A DNA stretch of 64,000 nucleotides from Muraenolepis orangiensis (GCA_027704905.1 CM051016.1:12853501-12917500), one strand, 5' to 3'; shown: positions 32,503-43,550, counted from the first letter of the stretch. Notes: generated from the letters alone by a model not told the origin. A program made the numbers and translations.

Positions 32503-33033
32503 TGTAGGAGCCAAATAGCGTTTTTGTTTACCTAAAAAACGAATAATTATAATTTGTAGACTTCCCATGTTTTGTTCTACTATATATCAGATCTACTGAT
32601 TTGATAGACAGCTGATCGACAGCTGGGCCACCGATTGATTGGCAACTTGGCCACACCCATAGTAATCAGGGTGGTGCAAGTTAACAAAGGGAAGTGGAAA
32701 ATGTTTGGACCGGGATTATGGAGTCCTAGCTTTAGTTGGAGAGCAAACACAGTTTTTTAACCATCTTCTATTTTGAATCACTTACATACACATACATCCA
32801 CATACATCTATCATCTACTTTCTACCTTTCACACACAAACACACACACATGAACATAGTTTGTCTATTGCGCTGGCCTACAACGTTTTGGTAGGATATTT
32901 GAGTTTGAAATATTTGAGTTTATTATTTCCAAACAACGAACATGCGCACGGCGTCCGGATCTACGACAAAGGTGCGTTAAAACAACTCTTCTATCGCTGG
33001 GGCAGTGGCTATAATTAAGTGAAGGAATAGCCA
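32503..33033 (+). repeat. BEL/Pao 3' LTR
   Basis: 531 bp, matching the 5' LTR almost completely. An AATAAA signal is not obvious. Confidence 0.85.
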
Positions 33034-33039
33034 CTATAT

Positions 33040-33950
33040 TATATTTATTCATATTTTTATGCATAACTATTTCGATTCTGAAGTCTCCGCTTTTACTCGG
33101 TATTCTGTAGGTGTATAACCTGCCCACTGTTTTGTCATTTACATGTTAGGAATACATGTGTTGTCATATAATATATGTATTGCTTTGAGGGATAAAGTAA
33201 TGATGAACCTGAATTTAAGTAAACTTTTTAAAAAGTGTTATTTGGTGCCACTAATAGCATGACCAAGATGTGTCAAGTAAGACGTGGGCTAAAAGACCTG
33301 AAGTAATATTTTAGTTTTATTTTCAACTTTAAGCTACTGTATAAATGTAGACTTCATTGAGCAGAGACACTGGGGCTTTTTGGCCCTTGAGCAAACAGCA
33401 TTCGCGATTTAAGACCCGTTTTAGCGGTGGTTAAGCACACTTACAATTTTAATTAAATTATTATTTTGGAAATCATTTTTAGCCCTTCAATGTTACATTA
33501 TGTGAACGTATTAGAGACGAGACAAACAGTTACAGGTTCAAATGGCTTTATTTAAACAGGTTCTGTCGTAGGCATTTTTGGTTAAGTCCAGACTCCGATA
33601 CAGTAGGGGGCGGTAGGCACCTTTATGGAGGCTTAAGTTTGATGAATGATAACACGCTGGACCCTCCAAGGACGGCTGGATCGCTATATTATCATTGGGA
33701 GCTGAGCCTCCCTTAAACATATTATTGGTCACCCAGTTAAACGCCCACGTCATCTAAGTCGACCCTTCGGTCTGAACGGGTGTCGGTCTTTGGGGCTCAG
33801 CAGGAAGTGGTTGAGGGGAACCCTGGAGGAAAGAAGAGGGAGACGAGCCAGCAGGAATAAAGGATGGAAGCAGTGGGGTCGCCTCGACTCCACCGGACAT
33901 CGGTTGAATCGGGTCATCCGTGAGTATCAAACGAATTTTGATACTCACGA
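33040..33950 (+). repeat. Flanking repeat R, upstream copy of unit D
   Basis: Matches 42657-43260 (E), 51420-53310 (F, with an insertion) and, inverted, 13756-14900 (B). It contains, in order, the tattgctttgagggataaag block, ctgtataaatgtagacttc, the CTCF-like motif (33601-33615), the ggtcacccagttaaacgcc block and a perfect 12-bp inverted repeat (gtgagtatcaaa, 5-bp spacer, tttgatactcac) near 33920-33948. The 33730-33950 part is homologous to the R copy downstream of the same gene in the same orientation. Confidence 0.7.
33601..33615 (+). promoter_or_regulatory. CTCF-like motif, unit D
   Basis: cagtagggggcggta, 13 of 14 positions of the CTCF core consensus when aligned with the preceding A. 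It lies about 780 bp upstream of the BTB exon of copy D. Confidence 0.35.
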
Positions 33951-34385
33951 AATATAGTGTGGGTGTGGGTGTGGGTGTGTGTGTGTGTGGGGGGGGGGGG
34001 TAGCAGGTGTTGCATACAGCGCAACCCTGAGAAACAAAATCAACATTGGCCCAACCGATGTTTTTGTTGTTATTTATTTATTTAATGGGGGTCATCATAG
34101 ACGTATACGGGTGTCGTTTGGACACATTATTGAGTTGAACGATGGCTTGCTTAGTGTCAAGGGGTAAAAAAAAAAAATAAGACTAAGTAAGGGTGTGTGT
34201 GTCTAGTCTTTTAGATGTTTTGAATGTGCAGTCACGCCTCTGCCTTTTACTCACGCAACAGTTTTTATTTTAAGCGACTCAGCAATATATATCAATATAT
34301 AATAAATATCGGTCTCTAATGTTTGAATCTGTGTAACACAACAACACAAGTCTGTACATGTCTGTCCACAATGTGAACAATGCAG
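33951..34385 (+). promoter_or_regulatory. Upstream region of copy D
   Basis: Contains a GT/G-rich tract, the catacagcgcaaccctgagaa block and about 350 bp conserved with A, B, C and E next to the BTB exon. A probable splice acceptor (aatgcaggcag) ends it, which suggests that the first exon lies farther upstream. Confidence 0.4.
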
Positions 34386-36753
34386 GCAGGCCCAGTGGTT
34401 CAACACAGCCGACATCACGGTGGCCCACCAGAGCCACCTCCTGAAGCAGCTGGACCAGCAGCGTTGCCAGGAGCTCTTCTGCGACTGCAGCGTGCTGGTG
34501 GATGGACGGCTGTTCCGCGCCCACCGCAACGTCCTGTTCGCCAGCAGCGGCTACTTCCGCATGCTGCTGTCCCCCCGGAGCCCGGACCGGGACCACCACC
34601 CGGGGTTGTCGGACACCACCTCGGCCACCTTCGACGCCTTCAGCCCGGACACCTTCGCCCTCATCCTGGACTTCATCTACTCGGGCCAGCTGAGCCTGTC
34701 CCGCCACAACGTGATCGAGGTGATGTCGGCCGCCAGCTACCTGCAGATGAACAGCGTCATCGGCTACTGCAAGACCTTCATCCAGTCCTCGCTGGAGATC
34801 ATCGTCAAGGAGGGGGAGGTGGAGGGTGGAGGTGGGGGTGAGCACGGCCTGGACTTGGCGGAGGCGCAGGGCCCGTTAACCTGTGGCGAGGGGGATGAGA
34901 ATCTCTCAGACCGGGAAGTCAGTCATCCTCATCATCTCAGTCTTCATCAGCCGGACGATCAGACCCCCGTGGGCTCAGGGAGCCCCCCGCCGGCCCACCT
35001 GGCCCAGCAGGTGTTCATGCCGAAATACCCGGACCGGGCGACCCCGGCCGTCCACGACATGGTCGGCGGTGGCATCACCCCTCACGCTGGGTTTGAGGAG
35101 GCCAACTCAGGGGTGGAGGATCCTCTGGACCCTCTCACCACATCCAGCCCAAAGCAGAGGTGCAACAAGAGGGGGGCTAAGAGGATGGCACCCTACTGCA
35201 CACGCTCCACCAACACCAAGTTCCAGGAGGCCCCATCGCCCATCGCTGTCGAGGCCGAGGAGCTGTCCATCGCTGTCAAGGCCGAGGAGCTGTCCATCGC
35301 TCTTCCCATCATCGTGTCGGTCATCGGTCAGTTTCATAATAGTGAGACCAGACATAAAACATAGGGCAGACATTCTCTTTTGTATACATGGCAGGTTCAA
35401 CAGTCTGAAAGGGCTTCACAAGGCCAAGTGTTTAGATGAGGTTACATACAAGTTCCTTGTTACTAATTCCACAGTGAAATGTATTTTTGACAAAAGAGGA
35501 CAAATGCAGTAAGGGCAGGGTGGACATCATAATTAATTCAAATTGAATAGAATTACTTAATATACAAATATACTACTTCATATAATATACAGACTAAATG
35601 AAAGACGAGAATACTTTTTGAGGAATTTTTATGCACCAATTTCTGCCTTTTCTGTGTCAGTTTATTGTGGAAATGTAGGCACAAAATGAAGGCACCAAGT
35701 GACTTTTCTAAACTAAATCCGTGTGCGTGCGTGCGTGCGTGCGGGGGGATGGAATCTACACCTAAAATCAAAATCAATCCGATACACAACAAAAAGTTCT
35801 CTGTCTCCCTAGCCACAGGTTTCAGCCCCATCATGAACTTAAAGTGTCCTTCATGCCCACACACCGCGAAGAGAAAGGTGGACCTAAAGCGGCACCTGCT
35901 CCTCCACTCGGGCCAGCGGTCGTACCCCTGCCACGCCTGCAGCAACCGCTACATCCGCTTGGACCACCTGCAAAGACATTTTAAAACGGTACGTGAGGTG
36001 TTGAACAAGCTGGGATGAGAACTTAATTGTTTGTAATTAATACACATGCAAATTGGATCTTCGTCAGTGATCGCAACATTGATCCTGTTTTATTGTTGAT
36101 GTTCAAAGTAAACCTATTGGGGGCAATATACAGTGTGCAGACACAACTTTTCCATAAGGAAGTCCTATTTCCCCTTTATTAACATTTTTTTTGTAATATC
36201 AAACCTAATTTACAGACTTGACTGCCTTTTACGTACCTACTAGGCAACTCGGTACAGTTATTTTTACTGTGAGTTGGCTGTCTATTATATTCTTAATACA
36301 TGTTACCTTCCATAGTTTCCCATAATGTCCTGCCGTAGAAAGCATCTCCACTATTCACTGGAAAAAATCAAAACAATGTCATCAATACTGGTTTCACTAG
36401 TTTGGGTTTCATCCAAACTGTGTCCTATCTGATGACTTGTTATGATCATCTTCCTGGCTCTAATTGTTCTTCCGCTGCTACAGACCCACCTTGCAGGAAG
36501 GCTTGTGTGCAGGAAGTGCAAGTCTGCGGTCACGGAAGAAGGCAGCCACATGATGTGTGAGGGCACGTGGCGCTACCGCATGTGCACAGCGTGCTTCCAG
36601 GAGGTCTCTCAAAACAGGCCCATTGAGGACACCCAGGAGGTCCTAGACCAGAAGCCGGTCCCTCTGGGTGTCCCCCCCCTGAGAGGACAAGGACCACTAC
36701 GAGGGCGATATGGGGCAAGAGGCCGTATCCGATCCCGTCGTGGACGATCGTGA
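34386..36753 (+). CDS. zbtb8a-like BTB zinc-finger gene, copy D
   Basis: Likely a nuclear BTB-ZF regulator. Exons are 34386-35341 (donor GTGAGA), 35819-35988 (170 bp; acceptor CCACAG, donor GTACGT) and 36484-36753 (acceptor CTACAG, stop TGA). The BTB domain runs from HQSHLLKQLDQQ to about CKTFIQSSLE, followed by an acidic/His-rich linker with HPHHLSLHQP and a basic KQRCNKRGAKRM stretch that may be a nuclear-localisation signal. A 30-bp in-frame tandem duplication doubles the AEELSIA segment, as in copy E. Finger 1 is CPSCPHTAKRKVDLKRHLLLH; finger 2 is CHACSNRYIRLDHLQRHF and needs the TH from exon 3. Exon 3 continues with RLVCRKCKSAVTEEGSH and WRYRMCTAC, the ZBTB8-type Cys-rich segment. A possible polyadenylation signal is at 36992. 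No ATG in frame is found in the BTB exon. The copy appears intact. Confidence 0.82.
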
Positions 36754-37398
36754 CGAGGAAACTAAAGTGTCTGTGCTTAGTTAAAGATGGATTGTTGATG
36801 GAAAATGTTGTTTTGTATGAGCTAGGTCCTGATTTCATTTATAGATGCAATTCTTATATTTACAAATGTACATGGTCAGCTAAATTTGGTCAGCTACATA
36901 CATAACTAAAAGTCTCTGAATAGCAGGCTCTGTATGATGAAGGTAATTGTAGAGAGGACACAGGGAGAAGACACAAGACTGTTTTACAGCGAATAAACAG
37001 TGACAGAGGCAGTCAACACACACAAGGGGTAACGGAATCCTTCGAAAACCGGAACCATAAACACAACCCAACCTGTTTTGCCATAATTTACAATAAAGGT
37101 ATTGATTGGATATTCCTGATCTAATTTGTTTTACACTTGGGTGAGGATTTGTGGCGCTGCTAGTCCTTGAACCAAACAGGATTATTCTGTTGATCTCTTC
37201 TTGATGCTTTTACCATAATATGCCTTCTTACACCTGCTTATTTTTTGGAATGTGTTACATTTTAATTCATTTTTTTTTGGATTCTGAAATATCGGCATTT
37301 ACCCAGAAATAAATAATAAAGAACATACATACAACATACAATAAACACTCTGTGCCACCAATAGCATGGCCAAGAGATGTCAAGTAAGATGTGACCTG
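36754..37398 (+). repeat. 3' flank of copy D and start of downstream repeat R
   Basis: Contains the probable 3' UTR with AATAAA at 36992-36997 and a second caataaagg near 37090, then the gtgaggatttgtggcgctgc and gtgccaccaatagcatgg blocks of R. It is conserved in units A (inverted), E and F. Confidence 0.55.
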
Positions 37399-38318
37399 CT
37401 ACCAAAAGCCTCCAGCTTGTGCAGAACGCTGCTGCTAGACTTTTGACTAGGACCAGAAAGTTTGACCACATTACTCCAATTCTGTCCTCGCTCCACTGGC
37501 TTCCAGTTAATGCGAGGTCAGATTTTAAGGTGCTACTACTTACTTATAAAATCCTACACGGATTAGCACCCTCATACCTGAAGGACCTTATTGTTCCCTA
37601 TTGTCCTTCTCGGCCCCTCCGGTCTTCAGGAGCCGGCCTTCTATCAATCCCAAAAGTCATAAAGAAATCAGCAGGGAATAGAGCGTTCTCCTACCGTGCG
37701 CCCTATTTGTGGAACAGTCTGCCACCTGTAATGAGGGAAGCAGACTGTTGAAATATTTAAATCTAAACTTAAAACCTACCTTTTTACATTGTCGTTTGGT
37801 GCCTAGGAGTGCCCCTCAGCTCTCATTACAGCTAAATCGACCCGTTAGTCAGCACTAACATACCCCTGCTGCCGATAGGTACTAGACTAGAGGTTCTCTA
37901 CATGTTCCATGTCCACCCTACCCCATCTAACCACACTGCAGTCTGCTTCTGTTTTCCAGTGTGCTGCTGTGATCCCCACCTGAAGGATACCGGCCAGCAC
38001 CACACAAATCATCTTCTCATTTTATTATTTGTATATTGTGTATATTATATGTATATGTATATTATTATTATTATCTTTGTACTTTGTACATTACTATAAG
38101 TCACTTATGGCACCCATTGCACTCCTGAACCATCCCTGGAAGGAGGGATCCCCTTCTACTCTGCGTTCCTTCTCTAGATGTCTTCCTACGTAATTAAGGG
38201 AGTTTTTTCTTGCCCTTAGGGGGGCTAGGGTTTGGGGGGTGTTGTAAACATGTGGCATGTGAAGCCCTTTGAGACTATAACTGTGATTAAGGGCTATACA
38301 AATAAAATTGACTTGACT
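37399..38318 (+). mobile_element. 5'-truncated LINE (fish L2-like) inserted in unit D only
   Basis: The open piece 37419-37751 (QNAAARLLTRTRKFDHITPI, then PLLWNSLP-type ending APYLWNSLPPVMREAD) is the C-terminal end of a common fish non-LTR retrotransposon. The 3' end is gggctatacaaataaaattgacttgacttg. It is flanked by a short duplication (gacctg), and unit E shows the empty site near 46665. The insertion postdates the D/E duplication. Confidence 0.8.
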
Positions 38319-38790
38319 TGACCTGAAGTAATATTTGAGTTTTTTTCAACTTTAAGCTACTGTAGAAATGTAGACTGCATTGAGCAGAGACAATGGGGCT
38401 TTAAATGTCTTTTTGGCCCTTGGGCACCCAGTTAAACGCCCACGTCAGCAAAGTCGACCATTCGGTCTGAACGGGTTTCGGTCTTTAGGGCTGAGCAGGA
38501 AGTGCTTGAGTGGGAACCCTGTAGGAAAAAAAAGAGGGAGAGAAGCTACCAGAAATAAAAGGATGGAAATGGTGACAGACATGGGGTCGACTCGACTCTA
38601 TCGGCCGGCGGTTGAAACGGGTCATCCGTGAGTACCAAAGAAATTTCTCACGAGTAGCTGCGTTTTAAAAAAATAAAAGAAATGGGGGCGAGTTGGGGCG
38701 TAAACGGGTCTTGCGGACATCGCGTGCCCGAGAAAGAGCAGCTCGATGTCCTGGCTCATCCACTTGGTCCACTGCCTAGGTCACTTTCAA
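38319..38790 (+). repeat. Flanking repeat R, downstream copy of unit D
   Basis: Continues R after the LINE insertion, with cacccagttaaacgcccacg, the gaacgggtttcggtc block and gggtcatccgtgagtacc. The hairpin seen in the upstream R copies is degenerate here. Confidence 0.65.
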
Positions 38791-38799
38791 ATCCAGGTG

Positions 38800-40005
38800 G
38801 CTCCTTGCGCAAAACCAACAGGGCAGCTCTTGCTAGATAGTTAGAGAAGTCACCATCAGCAGTTGAAGATATTGAAGACCACTCTGCATGCATCATTGAT
38901 AGAAGGAGCCTTGTTCAGAAACTGAAAGGTGACTTTTGGAGAGATTGCCAGATCTGTGCTGAACCTAGCGTTGCATGGAGGAAACAATGTTGTGCAGTAC
39001 ATTGTGTTTGAACAGTGCAGCTGTTAAGTAATCAAGACAGCAAAACTGCCTTGATTACATTCATCATGGACCAGTGGAAGCTTCCAGAGAACCGGGTAAA
39101 GCTTCAGGACAAGCAGCTATTTGCAACCTGTGGAGAGACATGCTATTGTCTCAACAAAAAAGATTGGAACGTTATTGAAGAACTGAAATATTCCCATGAG
39201 GAGGCGGATACCCGTCTGCTCCTACATGCAAATCATGCCAGCCACAATGGCTATCAAACCTCAGTTATTGTGAGTGAGGATACAGATGTCATGATTATTT
39301 GCATCGGATACAGTAAGAAGACAAACTGCCCCCTGTATCAGAAATGTGGGAAATGTGGAACATCCTGGGATGTATCCGAGGAACTACACACAAATATGGA
39401 ATCATTTGTCTGCAGGATGTATGCACCGTTGTCCAGCGTATGTGATGTCAATGATCCTTGCTACCTGCTGTCTTGCACCATAAAGGGGTGAAGTAGAGTC
39501 CAGCCTACTTCCCCCTTGCAAGGACTGCTTACAGCTGCATACACAGCGGCCAATTACCAGTTAGCAGTCTGGAGGCACTGCCTGGAGAGACAGCCAGACA
39601 TACCAGACCCAAACGGGCATGGATGGAAAACTGATGACAAAGGTATGCTTACAATAAATCCAATAAAAATGTTAACCATCTTGCTCTAATCATGACATAG
39701 TATAGGTCATTTCTTGACTTGGTTTGGGTTCCTTACTGAAATAGATCAGCAATAGCGAGGATGGTTATAGCTTTGATCTTACGGTTACAGGTATGCTGTC
39801 ATTAGACTGGATGCGGGGACCCCCAGCACTGGCTGTCCTGGAACTTATGGCCTGCAAGTGTGGACGGACCTGTAAGCTTCCACACTGCTCCTGCCTTGCC
39901 AACAAATTAAAGTGCACAGAAATGTGTACAAAATGCTACAAACATTCACCAATCAGAAGGATGATAAAAGATACAAGATACAAGATTTGTATTGGTCATT
40001 TGTAA
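38800..40005 (+). pseudogene. Nuclease-like repetitive gene, unit D copy, broken
   Basis: N-terminal part near 38815-39000 has an in-frame stop. The central part 39015-39491 carries EEADTRLLLHA and SEDTDVMIICIG, then skips from YQKCG to TSWDVSEELH: about 210 bp present in unit E (about 47685-47885) are deleted. After a probable intron (donor near 39640, acceptor CGGTTACAG near 39790) the last exon reads LDWMRGPP and a Cys-rich tail (CKCGRTCKLPHCSCLANKLKC). The acidic motifs suggest a PIN/FEN-like nuclease fold by shape only. Several frame breaks make function unlikely. Confidence 0.6.
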
Positions 40006-41590
40006 CAAGCACATAGGAATGCTTACTCCCCATTCCCTCCCGCAGTATACATCTCAAAAACACCATAAAAATAATATATACAATAAAATTAACAAAACAG
40101 AGCAGCAAAAAAAGAGCAGATTTCTTTTACAAACATCTTTCAAAAGCATTTAAAGTGCCAGTAGTGCAGCAGCATCATGAATACAGTGCAGTACAGTGCA
40201 GTAACTGTGATGAGTCCAGCAAGGTATGTAAGTGTAATGTTAATGACATGTTATGAAAGTGAAAGTGGCAGCACTCCTAGCAGTTCAGTAGGCGCACTGC
40301 ATGTGGATAAAAACTATCCTTAAACCTGGTAGTACTTGTATGGATGCTGCGCAACCGGCGACCAGATGGTAGGGGGGAGAAGAGCTGGTGCCCAGAGTGG
40401 TTGCAATCCTTTATGATGGACATGGCCTTCTTCCGACATCTGGTCCTAAAGATCTCCTCAATGCATGGAAGTGCACACCCGATGATCTTCTCTGCCGTCC
40501 TCACGACCCTCTGGATGGCTTTCTTGTCCCGTGCAGTGGTGTTGCCGTACCACACAGTGACGCCACCCGTCAGGATGCTCTCTACGGTGCCACGGTAGAA
40601 GTTCACTAGCCACCTCTGGCCTATACCGCTTTTTCTGAGGCACCGCAGAGCATAGAGGCGCTGGTGTGCCTTCTTCAGCATGACCTCCGTGTTGCGTGTC
40701 CACGCCAGGTCATCGGAAATCTGTAGTCCCAGGAAACGGAAGCAGCTGACGACTTCCACCGGTGTCCTGTCCAGGCTGATGGTGGAGTGGGTGCCCCGGT
40801 GGCTCCTGAAGTCCACGATGAGCTCCTTGGTCTTGCTGACATTCAGTGCGAGGCTGTTGTCCTCACACCATCGCGTCAGCTGGACCACCTCATCTCTGTA
40901 CTCCGTTTCATCCCCCTCGCTTATCAAGCCGATGACTGTCTTGTCGTCTGCAAACCTGATAATCCGATTATTGCTGTGCGTGGCAGTACAGTCATGTGTG
41001 TACAGCCGGGGACTGAGGCAGCAGCCTTGGGGTGCTCCGGTGTTGAGGACCAGAGTGGATGAGATGTTGTTCCCAATCTTCACCACTTGAGGTGTGCCCC
41101 TCAGGAAGTCCATAATCCAGTTACAGATGGGGGCGCCCAGACCTAGGTCTCTCAGTTTCAGGACCAGCTTGGAGGGAACGATGGTGTTGAACGCCGAGCT
41201 GTAGTCAACAAACAGCTGTCTGACGTAGGTGTCCCTCCTGTCTAGGTGCTGCAGGGCCGTGTGTAGTGCCAGGGAAATGGCGTTGTCTACAGACCTGTTT
41301 GGTCTGTATGCAAACTGGAGTGGGTCTAGGGACTCGGGGATGGACAAGTTTTATATAAGTTTATATACATTACAACTTTCTCCAGGCACTTCATGGCTAC
41401 TGGACGATAATCATTGAGGCATGTTACCTTGGTCTTTTTGGGCACAATGGTTGTCGCCTTGAAGCACGCTGGGACGACAAACTGTTGCAGTGATGCATTG
41501 TAGATGTCGGTGAACACAGGAGCCAGCTGGTCAGCGCAGGTCTTGAAGAGGAGGAGGATGTAGAAGTTGCCGTGACCCTGGATGACTGAT
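39965..41590 (-). mobile_element. 5'-truncated L2/CR1-type LINE, unit D
   Basis: Minus strand. Reverse transcriptase end region at 41517-40277, with PLQFAYRPNRSVDNA, FNTIVPSKL, the catalytic FADDKTVI and the tail PLPSGRRLRSIHTS. The 3' UTR runs to about 39965 and ends in repeats of tcttgta, a tail usual for this clade. The 5' part (endonuclease) is absent. Its frame is largely open, with a break near 41350. The same insertion is in unit E at 48477-50095. Confidence 0.8.
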
Positions 41591-41689
41591 GATGATGACG
41601 ATGAATAAAACAGAAAATGACTACTGTGTTTTATTATAGCACAGTGGTGTGCTATATGGTGGTGATGATTATTTCAAAATATCTAACTA

Positions 41690-42270
41690 GAATTTGCCAC
41701 CTTGGGTCGTACCTGGCCTGGGCCCATGTTCTACTGTAAGGCCAATAATCACCCCTCATGGTGGGATAATATGGGAACATTATACATTTCATTACAGTCC
41801 TGTGAGTATTTCAGTTTTTGTTATTTGTGTCACTAATGTCACGATGGTCAAATAAAGACTATAGTTTAGGCGAAAATAGTGGGAAAATGAATGTTGTTGA
41901 CCATTTGAAGAGCCCCTGTGTCTTCTGTATTTATCAGACAGACTAACACCTGAGTTCAAATGAAAGCTACGAATCTACCCTTTAAGATTATACTAAACAA
42001 GTCCTCATAGAACATGAGTAAAGGTCCTGAAAATGTGCCTAAATTAGGATATGCATCAGCGTCTAGAAGCCAATTTATTGTAGGGGTGGTTAATGTGCTG
42101 ATAACTGATACAAAGCTACCACTTACAAAAGGTTATCATACCAAAATATCATCTATGGACATGTACCATAGATGTACATGTAACTAGATTTTGCCACCTT
42201 GAGTGGTACCAAAATCTTGTCTGGCCCATGGACTAATTGTATGTTGCCTGTTTATCCTGTTAATCCGCTA

Positions 42271-42272
<2 letters not shown>
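41690..42272 (+). repeat. Repeat S, unit D/E border copy
   Basis: Same sequence as 15440-16035 and 50205-50812, same strand. It has an internal partial duplication (tttgccaccttg occurs at both ends). Confidence 0.6.

Positions 42273-42351
<79 letters not shown>
42273..42351. repeat. (GT)n microsatellite next to gale exon
   Basis: About 78 bp of pure GT immediately before the gale exon. It replaces the splice acceptor. Confidence 0.95.
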
Positions 42352-42353
<2 letters not shown>

Positions 42354-42427
42354 ACAACCTCGGGACTGGCATCGGGTATTCAATGCTCCAGATGGTTAAG
42401 GCTATGGAAAGGGTTTCTGGCAAGGAG
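42350..42427 (+). pseudogene. gale: Orphan gale exon (NLGTGIGYS exon), unit E
   Basis: 26 codons, NLGTGIGYSMLQMVKAMER then VSGKE, with intact donor GTAAGT and no acceptor AG. Same exon as 25872-25949 and 50915-50992. Confidence 0.8.
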
Positions 42428-42656
42428 GTAAGTAGCAGCGATGACCCAGCCGTCGGAAGTTAATGGGTTAACCGGCCTAGAAATAAAGAGCTGATTAAAA
42501 CTTTTTTTTTAAAATAATTTAAAAGAAAAGTCTGAACACGGTACAGGAGTATGACGGTGACAACACAACCAACCACTGCAATACAATCAACCGACCAATG
42601 ATGGTGATGGGATATAGTCAACAGATGTGACCGTGCTGCTAGCACACACACTGCAG

Positions 42657-43260
42657 CCTTCATTGAGCAGAGACACTGGGGCTTTTTGGCCCTTGAGCAA
42701 ACAGCATTCGCAATTTAAGACCCGTTTTAGCGGTGGTTAAGCACACTTACAATTTTAATAAAATTATTATTTTGGAAATCATTTTTAGCCCTTCAATGTT
42801 ACATTGTGTGAACGTATTAGAGACGAGACAAACAGTTACAGGTTCAAATGGCTTTATTTAAACAGGTTCTGTCGTAGGCATTTTTGGTTAAGTCCAGACT
42901 CCGATACAGTAGGGGGCGGTAGGCACCTTTATGGAGGCTTAAGTTTGATGAATGATAACACGCTGGACCCTCCAAGGATGGCTGGATCGCTATATTATCA
43001 TTGGGAGCTGAGCCTCCCTTAAACATATTATTGGTCACCCAGTTAAACGCCCACGTCATCTAAGTCGACCCTTCGGTCTGAACGGGTGTCGGTCTTTGGG
43101 GCTCAGCAGGAAGTGGTTGAGGGGAACCCTGGAGGAAAGAAGAGGGAGACGAGCCAGCAGGAATAAAGGATGGAAGCAGTCGGGTCGCCTCGACTCCACC
43201 GGACATCGGTTGAATCGGGTCACCCGTGTGTATCAAACGAATTTTGATACTCACGAAATA
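42657..43260 (+). repeat. Flanking repeat R, upstream copy of unit E
   Basis: Lacks the outer part present in D and F: the sequence jumps at 42657 from the gale-flank block to cattgagcagagacac. The CTCF-like motif is at 42907-42921 and the inverted repeat near 43228-43255. Confidence 0.7.
42907..42921 (+). promoter_or_regulatory. CTCF-like motif, unit E
   Basis: cagtagggggcggta, identical to units D and F, about 820 bp upstream of the BTB exon. Confidence 0.35.
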
Positions 43261-43459
43261 TATTATGTGTGTGTGTGTGTGGGTGGTGGGGGGTGGTAGC
43301 AGGTGTTGCATACAGCGCAACCCTGAGAAACAAAATCAACATTGGCCCAACCGATGTTTTTGTTGTTATTTATTTATGTATTTAGTGGGGGTCATCATAG
43401 ACGTATACGGGTGTCGTTTGGACACATTATTGAGCTGAACGATGGCTTGCTTAGTGCAA

Positions 43460-43550
43460 GGGGTAAAAAAAATAGAAATAAGACTAATTAAGGGTGGGTG
43501 TGTACTAGACACACCCACCCTTACTTAGTCTTCTTTCTATTTTTTACCCC
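43460..43550. repeat. Fold-back inverted duplication unique to unit E
   Basis: Arms of about 42-44 bp (43460-43503 and 43509-43550) are near-perfect reverse complements around the spacer actag. Units A-D have only a single arm at this place. Confidence 0.85.

Larger units (their letters stand above)
26438..33033 (+). mobile_element. BEL/Pao LTR retrotransposon, recent but defective
   Basis: LTRs at 26438-26970 and 32503-33033 are nearly identical, start tgtaggagcc and end at gaatagcca. The internal region reads gag, zinc knuckles, aspartic protease, reverse transcriptase and RNase H, then the C-terminal domain that normally follows integrase. The catalytic core of integrase is absent. The uninterrupted site can be seen in unit F near 51420. 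A clean target duplication is not evident because the site is AT-rich. Confidence 0.9.

Noticed and set aside
33538..33753. 71-codon frame (MTWAFNWVTNN) repeated in units B, D, E and F
   Set aside because: Its recurrence is explained by duplication of the R segment. It crosses the CTCF-like motif and shows no domain or splice context.
34279..34845. Long antisense frames across the BTB exons in all copies
   Set aside because: They mirror a GC-rich exon with strong codon bias. Substitutions follow the BTB frame.
38380..38631. 83-codon frame (LALGHPVKRPRQQSRPFG) repeated after A, D, E and F
   Set aside because: It lies in the downstream R copy, whose upstream homologue does not keep the frame. 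Conservation is that of duplicated DNA.
40344..41090. Plus-strand frames opposite the LINE
   Set aside because: They are antisense shadows of the reverse transcriptase frame, which has the family motifs.
42273..42351. (GT)n as a promoter or Z-DNA regulatory element for gale
   Set aside because: The gale exon has no acceptor and no other exons around it, so there is no gene to regulate here.
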